Shown here in pieces: positions 7,125 through 11,838 of a DNA stretch of 16,900 bases; the stretch's first letter is position 1; every line of letters begins with the position of its first letter. This stretch comes from Kiritimatiellia bacterium. Its GTDB lineage: Bacteria > Verrucomicrobiota > Kiritimatiellia > RFP12 > UBA1067. The notes under the pieces were generated by a model that made no database searches, was not told where the DNA came from, and worked only from the letters and a program-made list of their open reading frames with translations. The stretch lies in NCBI GenBank assembly GCA_016303225.1, contig JAEDMC010000047.1:1-16900 (forward strand), given 5' to 3'. A program made the position numbers and the translations under genes.

Positions 7125-7594
7125 GCGAGTGGGGTTGGACTCCCGAACGCAATCTGGGCATTTGGCGTCATGGTGCCGGATGGCTGAAGCCGGTCATGGC
7201 TGCGGTGCCGTTTGTTACGGTTGGGCTTCTGCTCCTGATGCTGTACTTTGTCAGCGGGACGATGGCCTCGTCGTGCGGCGTTCTCTTTGACTTGCCCGTG
7301 GGCGCGTTTACCGATGCGGAAAAGACATCGTTGGTTGCGTATGTCATGCCGATGTCGCGCGAGACGACGGTGTTTTTCGACGATTCGAGGTATCAGCTCG
7401 GTGACGCGTCGTCGATGCGGAACTTCCGCGAGAGCCTTGTTGACAGCTTGTCTCGCAGCGATGACAAGACACTGCTCCTGATGTCCGACCGGCGCATTTC
7501 CGCCGGCAATCTCATGGAACTGATGACGATGGCGCGGGAGTGCGGCGTCACCAAGGTTTTTGTTGCCGGTCGGCGAAATGAGGAGTCCGAATGA
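7121..7594 (+). CDS. ExbD/TolR-like protein lacking the membrane Asp
   Basis: A 157-residue protein. A short cytoplasmic N-terminus is followed by one membrane segment at about residues 24-44 (PVMAAVPFVTVGLLLLMLYF) and a periplasmic domain. The end of that domain (TLLLMSDRRISAGNLMELMTMARECGVTKVFVAGR) has the ExbD pattern of a strand, a helix and a GVTxV strand. Its position directly after exbB supports the call. In ExbD/TolR the membrane segment starts PFxDV, and that Asp is required for proton-driven work; here the residue is T33 (PFVTV). The protein may therefore be a non-energised partner or use another residue. The GTG start at 7121 overlaps the exbB TGA and has AAGGAG at 7107-7112 eight bases upstream. 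The downstream gene starts in its stop (ATGA). Confidence 0.75.
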   Translation: MSEWGWTPERNLGIWRHGAGWLKPVMAAVPFVTVGLLLLMLYFVSGTMASSCGVLFDLPVGAFTDAEKTSLVAYVMPMSRETTVFFDDSRYQLGDASSMRNFRESLVDSLSRSDDKTLLLMSDRRISAGNLMELMTMARECGVTKVFVAGRRNEESE

Positions 7595-8031
7595 GACCAT
7601 TTGTCGGCGAGCTGGTGTCTGCTCTTTCCATCTGTGCCGTGATTGCGGTACTGACGCTGGAGATGCCCTCTGCCGCCTATTCCTTTAGGGCCCGTCCGGA
7701 TGAGCAGTCGTCGAAGAAGATCGGTGCGTCCGCCGCCTATGTTTTCATGGATGCGCAGACGGAGGCTTTTTTCCTGCGCAAGGCCAAGGACACATGGCGC
7801 AAGGGCGGCAGCGAATATGCGGACTTGTCCGTCTTTGATTTGCCGGAGGAGCGGCGGCAGTCCGTGCTGACGCTGGAATCTCGCAGCCGTCCGCCGTCCC
7901 CGCCGATTGCCGAGGGCGGCTTGTCGCCGTTTCTGCCGTCCTGTCGGGCGCCGGCACCGGTTCGGATTCCTGTCGCCGCGGACAGGGAGAAACTTCCGTT
8001 TCCACGTGAAGAATTGCTCAAAATCGACTGA
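7591..8031 (+). CDS. Small membrane-anchored protein of unknown family, last gene of the ExbB/ExbD block
   Basis: A 146-residue protein that I do not recognise. Residues about 7-29 form one hydrophobic segment (LVSALSICAVIAVLTLEMPSAA) that could be a membrane anchor or uncleaved signal. The C-terminal half is rich in Pro, Arg and Ser (SRPPSPPIAEGG, APAPVRIPVAA). It occupies the place where a TonB- or TolA-like linker protein often sits, and an anchored proline-rich chain would suit that, but no TonB C-terminal domain is visible. The ATG overlaps the stop of the ExbD-like gene, with AGGAG at 7581-7585 five bases upstream, so it is clearly a translated member of this operon. Confidence 0.7.
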   Translation: MRPFVGELVSALSICAVIAVLTLEMPSAAYSFRARPDEQSSKKIGASAAYVFMDAQTEAFFLRKAKDTWRKGGSEYADLSVFDLPEERRQSVLTLESRSRPPSPPIAEGGLSPFLPSCRAPAPVRIPVAADREKLPFPREELLKID

Positions 8032-8045
8032 AAGGACATAAAATC

Positions 8046-8660
8046 ATGATGACTGAGAAACAGGTCTTAAAGGCTTTCAAGGATACGGGCGCATTGCTCG
8101 AGGGCCATTTCGAGCTCCGCTCGAAACTTCATTCCAACCGCTACTTCCAGTGCGCGAACGTGCTCAGGTATCCGCATGTCGCCGAGAAGCTCTGCCGCGA
8201 GGTGACGCGTCAGGCCGTGAAGAGCGGCAAGCTCGGCAAGCGCATCGACGGCGTCATCTCGCCCGCGGTCGGCGGCATTCTCGTCGGACACGAGGTCGCG
8301 CGCGAGCTGAACGTCAAGTGCGTCTTCGCCGAAAAGGTGCAGGGCGAGGGCGTCGATGCGACGGGTAAGCCCAACACGGTCCTCGCGATGCGCCGCTTTT
8401 CGCTCAAGAAGGGCGAGCGTTACGTGGTCGCCGAAGATGTCGTCACCAAGGGCGGACGCGTCCAGGAGACGATTGACCTCGTCAAGGCCGCGGGCGCCAA
8501 GGTCGCCGGCGTCATTCTCCTCGTTGACCGCTCCGGCGGCAAGGCGAAGTTCGGACGCATCCCGATGTTCTCGCTCATGAAGATGACGCCCGAGACATGG
8601 ACGGCCGCCGAGTGCCCCATGTGCAAGGCGGGCGGCAAGCCGGTGCATCCGGGAAGCTGA
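8046..8660 (+). CDS. pyrE: Orotate phosphoribosyltransferase
   Basis: Makes orotidine 5'-phosphate from orotate and PRPP in pyrimidine synthesis. The PRPP-binding signature is YVVAEDVVTKGGR (residues 126-138, acidic pair E130/D131). Upstream are LHSNRYFQCANVL and the SPAVGGILVGHEVAR loop, and the flexible catalytic segment includes FAEKVQGEG. The length of 204 residues is normal. Two ATGs are possible (8046 and 8049); AAAGGA at 8031-8036 is the ribosome binding site and slightly favours 8046. It is 14 bases after the previous stop. The C-terminal CPMCKAGGKPVHPGS has a CxxC pair, seen in some family members. A heptamer array starts three bases after the stop. Confidence 0.93.
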   Translation: MMTEKQVLKAFKDTGALLEGHFELRSKLHSNRYFQCANVLRYPHVAEKLCREVTRQAVKSGKLGKRIDGVISPAVGGILVGHEVARELNVKCVFAEKVQGEGVDATGKPNTVLAMRRFSLKKGERYVVAEDVVTKGGRVQETIDLVKAAGAKVAGVILLVDRSGGKAKFGRIPMFSLMKMTPETWTAAECPMCKAGGKPVHPGS

Positions 8661-8663
8661 GAT

Positions 8664-8705
8664 GTTTGAGGTTTGACGTTTAAGGTTTGAGGTTTAATGT
8701 TTAAC
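8664..8705 (+). repeat. Six-unit heptamer array (GTTTRAN) between pyrE and ribBA
   Basis: Six uninterrupted 7-mers matching GTTTRAN start at 8664, 8671, 8678, 8685, 8692 and 8699. This is the cleanest array in the window and fills the entire pyrE-ribBA spacer. The ribBA ATG (8697-8699) is formed across the junction of units five and six, and a GAGG at 8689-8692 in unit four/five is the only candidate ribosome binding site. Confidence 0.85.
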
Positions 8706-9932
8706 GGAATAGAAGAGTGTCTTGAGGCGTTGCGCAATGGCGAGATCATTCTTGTCACGGACGACGCCGACCGCGAAAACGAGGGAGACTGCATCTGCGC
8801 CGCGGAATTTGCGACGACGGAGAACGTGAACTTCATGGCGAGCTATGCCAAGGGCCTCATCTGCATGCCGATGAGCGCCGCCTGGTGCCGCAAGCTCGAC
8901 CTGCCGCAGATGGTCCGCCAGAACACGGACAACCATCAGACGGCATTCACGGTTTCGATTGACGGCGTCGACACGACGACGGGCATTTCCGCCGCGGAAC
9001 GGTCGATGACCGCGCTTGCGACGGTGAAGGACGGCGTGAAGCCGTCCGACTTCCGCCGCCCGGGGCACATGTTTCCGCTGGAGGCCCGCGCGGGCGGCGT
9101 CCTCAAGCGTGCGGGACACACCGAGGCGACCGTCGACCTCTGCCGCCTCGCAGGCCTCAAGGAAGTTGGCCTTTGCTGCGAGATCATGAAAGACGACGGC
9201 ACGATGGCGCGCATGGACGACGTGCAGGCCTTCGCGAAGCGCCATGGCCTCAAGCTGATGACGATTGCGGATTTAATCGCCTATCGTCTGGCGAAAGGCG
9301 ATCAGAAGTTGGAGTGTCAAGTTGGAGTTGGAGAGCGGAACGATCAACTTCTGGTAGAGAAGGTTGAGACGGTGGATTTGCCGACGGCGCACGGGGACTT
9401 CAAGCTGACGATGTACCGCAGCCGCGTGACGGGACTGGAGCATCTGGCGCTCGTGAAGGGCAAGGTTGATGACGGCGCGCCGGTCTTGGTGCGCGTCCAT
9501 TCGGAGTGCTTTACCGGAGACGTGCTCGGGAGCGAGCGCTGCGACTGCGGTCCGCAGCTGCATCAGGCGATGGAGATGGTCGAAAAGGAGGGCCGCGGCG
9601 CAATCCTCTATATGCGACAAGAGGGCCGCGGCATCGGGCTCGCGAACAAGCTGCACGCCTACCATCTGCAGGAGAGGGGCTTGGACACCGTCGAGGCGAA
9701 CGTCGCGCTTGGTTTCGCGCCTGATCTTCGGGACTACGGTGAGGGTGCGCAGATTCTCGTCGACCTTGGCATCCGCAAGCTGCGGCTGATGACGAACAAT
9801 CCGTGCAAGATCGCGGGGCTCGAGGGGTACGGACTCGAGATCACCGAGCGCGTCCCGGTTGTCATCCCGCCGACCGCGCACGACCGGCGGTATCTGGAGA
9901 CCAAGAAAGAGAAGATGGGGCATCTGATATGA
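8697..9932 (+). CDS. ribBA: Bifunctional 3,4-dihydroxy-2-butanone 4-phosphate synthase / GTP cyclohydrolase II
   Basis: A 411-residue fusion supplying both precursors of riboflavin. Residues 1-200 are RibB (acts on ribulose 5-phosphate): acidic active-site motif DDADRENEGD at 22-31, NTDNHQTAFTVSID, and RPGHMFPLEA. Residues about 220-411 are RibA (acts on GTP): zinc ligands C271, C282 and C284 in HSECFTGDVLGSERCDCG, the catalytic region YMRQEGRGIGL, and LMTNNPCKI. The order and length match standard RibBA. Odd: the linker (residues 203-219) is longer than usual and is coded by a short-repeat stretch with a 9-bp inverted repeat. The start codon lies in a heptamer array, and no FMN riboswitch can fit in the 36-base spacer. 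The stop overlaps the gpsA start (ATGA). RibB consumes ribulose 5-phosphate, the product of the RpiB half of the upstream fusion. Confidence 0.95.
   Translation: MFNGIEECLEALRNGEIILVTDDADRENEGDCICAAEFATTENVNFMASYAKGLICMPMSAAWCRKLDLPQMVRQNTDNHQTAFTVSIDGVDTTTGISAAERSMTALATVKDGVKPSDFRRPGHMFPLEARAGGVLKRAGHTEATVDLCRLAGLKEVGLCCEIMKDDGTMARMDDVQAFAKRHGLKLMTIADLIAYRLAKGDQKLECQVGVGERNDQLLVEKVETVDLPTAHGDFKLTMYRSRVTGLEHLALVKGKVDDGAPVLVRVHSECFTGDVLGSERCDCGPQLHQAMEMVEKEGRGAILYMRQEGRGIGLANKLHAYHLQERGLDTVEANVALGFAPDLRDYGEGAQILVDLGIRKLRLMTNNPCKIAGLEGYGLEITERVPVVIPPTAHDRRYLETKKEKMGHLI
9303..9353 (+). repeat. Short-word array with inverted repeat in the ribBA interdomain linker
   Basis: AGTTGGA occurs at 9307 and 9320 and GTTGGA again at 9327, the same word type as the AGNTGGN arrays elsewhere. 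The stretch is bounded by a perfect 9-bp inverted repeat: CAGAAGTTG at 9303-9311 and CAACTTCTG at 9345-9353. It is in frame and adds about 15 residues between the RibB and RibA domains. Confidence 0.55.
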
Positions 9933-10915
9933 GGATTACGGTCATCGGAGACGGTGGATGGGGAACGGCGAACGCGATGCTGCTCGCCGGGTACGGGCAT
10001 GACGTGACCCTGTGGGGTGCATTTCCCGAATATGTCGAGGAGATGAGGAAGACGCGGCGGAACGAGAAGTTCCTGAAGGGCGTGACGCTCCCGGACAACC
10101 TGAACCTCGAGTCCGATCGGGCGAAGGCCGTGTCGGGCGCGGAGGTCGTGGTGCTCGCGGCGCCATCCAAGTATTTCACGTCCGTCGTCGAGGGCTTCAA
10201 GGGACTCATCACGAAGGAGATGCTGGTTGTCTCCATCACGAAGGGCCTTTGCGAAAAGACGAACCGCCGGATGACTGACCTCGGCGCGGAGATCCTGGGG
10301 ACGGGCCCCATCGTCGCGCTCGCGGGGCCGACGCACGCCGAAGAGGTCGCGCGTGGCATCCCGACGACGATCGTCGCCGCCTGCGAGGACGCCGCGAAGG
10401 CGAAGCGGGTGCAGGAGATCTGGTCGGGTCCCAAGTTCCGCGTCTACACCTCACCCGACCCGGTCGGCGTGGAGATCGGCGGCGCGGTGAAAAACGTTCT
10501 CGCGATTGCGGTCGGCTGCTCGGATGGCATGGGTTTCGGTGACAACACGCGTGCGGCGCTGATCACGCGCGGCCTTGTCGAGATGAAGCGGTTTGTGCTC
10601 GCTTATGGCGGACTGGAGGCGACGCTCAACGGCCTTGCGGGCGTCGGCGATTTGATCGTGACCTGCACCTCGGTTCATTCACGCAACCATTCCGTCGGCG
10701 AGCGGCTTGGGAAGGGCGAGAAGATTGTGGACATCCTCGGCTCGATGCAGATGGTCGCTGAGGGCGTCTGGAACTCGAAGGTCGTCCATGAGATCGCGAA
10801 ACGCCTCAACGTCGAGATGCCGATCTGCGAACTCGTCTACGCGGCCTGCTACAAGGACTTCGACGCGAAGAACGCGGTGAAGCTGATGATGGAGCGCGAG
10901 CTCAAGGCGGAGTAG
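9929..10915 (+). CDS. gpsA: NAD(P)-dependent glycerol-3-phosphate dehydrogenase
   Basis: Reduces dihydroxyacetone phosphate to sn-glycerol 3-phosphate for phospholipid synthesis. The 328-residue protein begins with the dinucleotide-binding motif GDGGWGTA (residues 7-14). It then has GPTHAEEV, the catalytic lysine K188 in GGAVKNVLAIAVG, and NTRAALITRGLVEM. GLAGVGDLIVTCTS and a later SRNHSVGERLGKG complete the substrate domain. The frame is open further upstream, but the ATG at 9929 is chosen because the fold starts there and it overlaps the ribBA stop (ATGA). The length fits the family. The TAG stop lies in the first unit of a heptamer array. Confidence 0.95.
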   Translation: MRITVIGDGGWGTANAMLLAGYGHDVTLWGAFPEYVEEMRKTRRNEKFLKGVTLPDNLNLESDRAKAVSGAEVVVLAAPSKYFTSVVEGFKGLITKEMLVVSITKGLCEKTNRRMTDLGAEILGTGPIVALAGPTHAEEVARGIPTTIVAACEDAAKAKRVQEIWSGPKFRVYTSPDPVGVEIGGAVKNVLAIAVGCSDGMGFGDNTRAALITRGLVEMKRFVLAYGGLEATLNGLAGVGDLIVTCTSVHSRNHSVGERLGKGEKIVDILGSMQMVAEGVWNSKVVHEIAKRLNVEMPICELVYAACYKDFDAKNAVKLMMERELKAE

Positions 10916-10939
10916 ATGGCAGTTGGTAGATGGTAGGGG
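10912..10939 (+). repeat. Four-unit heptamer array between gpsA and the prepilin peptidase gene
   Basis: 7-mers starting at 10912, 10919, 10926 and 10933, with GTAGATG present twice. In the shifted register they read AGNTGGN, matching the words in ribBA, rimO and polA. The gpsA stop TAG (10913-10915) is in unit one, and the possible start ATG at 10930 lies at the unit three/four boundary. Confidence 0.7.
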
Positions 10940-10944
10940 GCGTG

Positions 10945-11838
10945 ATGGATAAGGGCTTGATCGGTATTTTAGCTTGTTTCAGCTTCGGACTCGGGGCGTG
11001 CATCGCCTCCTTCCTCAATGTCGTCATCTGGCGCGTGCCGCGGGGCGAGTCGGTCGTGAGTCCGCCGTCGCATTGCCCCAAGTGCAACGCGCCGATCAAG
11101 TGGTACCAGAACATTCCGATCCTTTCGTGGCTCGCCCTGCGCGGCAAGTGCGCGAACTGCAAGGCGCCGATTTCGCCGCGGTATGTTCTGATTGAGACGC
11201 TGGGCGGAGTGCTGTTCTTGGCGGCGTTTTGGAAGTTCTTGCCGTATGTTTGGCCCGCGCGCGACGCGGTGTTGTCCAATCAGCCCGGGGTCTTCGTCAG
11301 CCCTCTTGCGGCACTTGCGGTTTCATGGATCTGGATTGCCCTGATGATCGTCGGTTCGATGATTGACTTCGACCACAAGCTGTTGCCCGATTTTGTCACG
11401 GTCGGTGGCATGATCCTCGGGGTGGCGGCAACCATTGGCGACACCTGTGTGCTTTACCTGACGTACGGCGGACAAGGGTGGTGGGTGCCGGCGGCGTTTT
11501 CGATGATCGGCCTTGTTTTCGGCTTCGGACTCCTTTGGCTGGTTCGCTGGTTGGGCTCGAAGGCGTTCAAACGCGAGGCGATGGGACTGGGCGACGTCTT
11601 TCTGATGGGGGCGGTCGGGGCGCTGTTCGGCCCGGTGGCGGTTTTGGTGACGCTGATTCTCTCGTCGGTCTTCGGGTCGATCGTGGGCGTTTCGATGATC
11701 GTGCTGTCGAAGACGAAGTTTGGCAAGTTCGTTGAGATTCCCTACGGGCCTTATATCTGCATGGGCTGCCTTGTGTGGATGTTCTGGGGCCCTGAGCTCG
11801 TGAACTGGTATCTGCGGCTGATGGGGGTGCGTGGATGA
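10945..11838 (+). CDS. Type 4 prepilin peptidase / N-methyltransferase (A24 family)
   Basis: Inner-membrane aspartic protease that cuts and methylates the N-terminus of type IV pilins or type II secretion pseudopilins. The first hydrophobic segment contains GACIASFLNVVIWRVPRG. The cytoplasmic methylase loop has two CxxC pairs (C44/C47 and C69/C72). The catalytic aspartates are D141 in SMIDFDHKLLPD and D217 in GLGDVFLMGAVG, separated and followed by membrane segments. The 297-residue length is normal for PilD/GspO. The start ATG at 10945 is chosen for fit to the family N-terminus with AGGGGG at 10935-10940; an in-frame ATG at 10930 would add five residues and lies inside a repeat array. The stop overlaps the polA start. 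No pilin or secretion gene is in the window to tell which system it serves. Confidence 0.9.
   Translation: MDKGLIGILACFSFGLGACIASFLNVVIWRVPRGESVVSPPSHCPKCNAPIKWYQNIPILSWLALRGKCANCKAPISPRYVLIETLGGVLFLAAFWKFLPYVWPARDAVLSNQPGVFVSPLAALAVSWIWIALMIVGSMIDFDHKLLPDFVTVGGMILGVAATIGDTCVLYLTYGGQGWWVPAAFSMIGLVFGFGLLWLVRWLGSKAFKREAMGLGDVFLMGAVGALFGPVAVLVTLILSSVFGSIVGVSMIVLSKTKFGKFVEIPYGPYICMGCLVWMFWGPELVNWYLRLMGVRG

Noticed and set aside
8661..8696. FMN riboswitch before ribBA
   Set aside because: The spacer is only 36 bases and consists of 7-mer repeats; the conserved multi-stem RFN element cannot fit.
8664..8705. CRISPR array
   Set aside because: Units are 7 bases, contiguous and without spacers, and there are no cas genes.
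9803..9928. Upstream extension of the gpsA frame into ribBA
   Set aside because: GpsA's nucleotide-binding strand begins at the ATG at 9929, which overlaps the ribBA stop as at other junctions here; the extension is only the other frame of ribBA.
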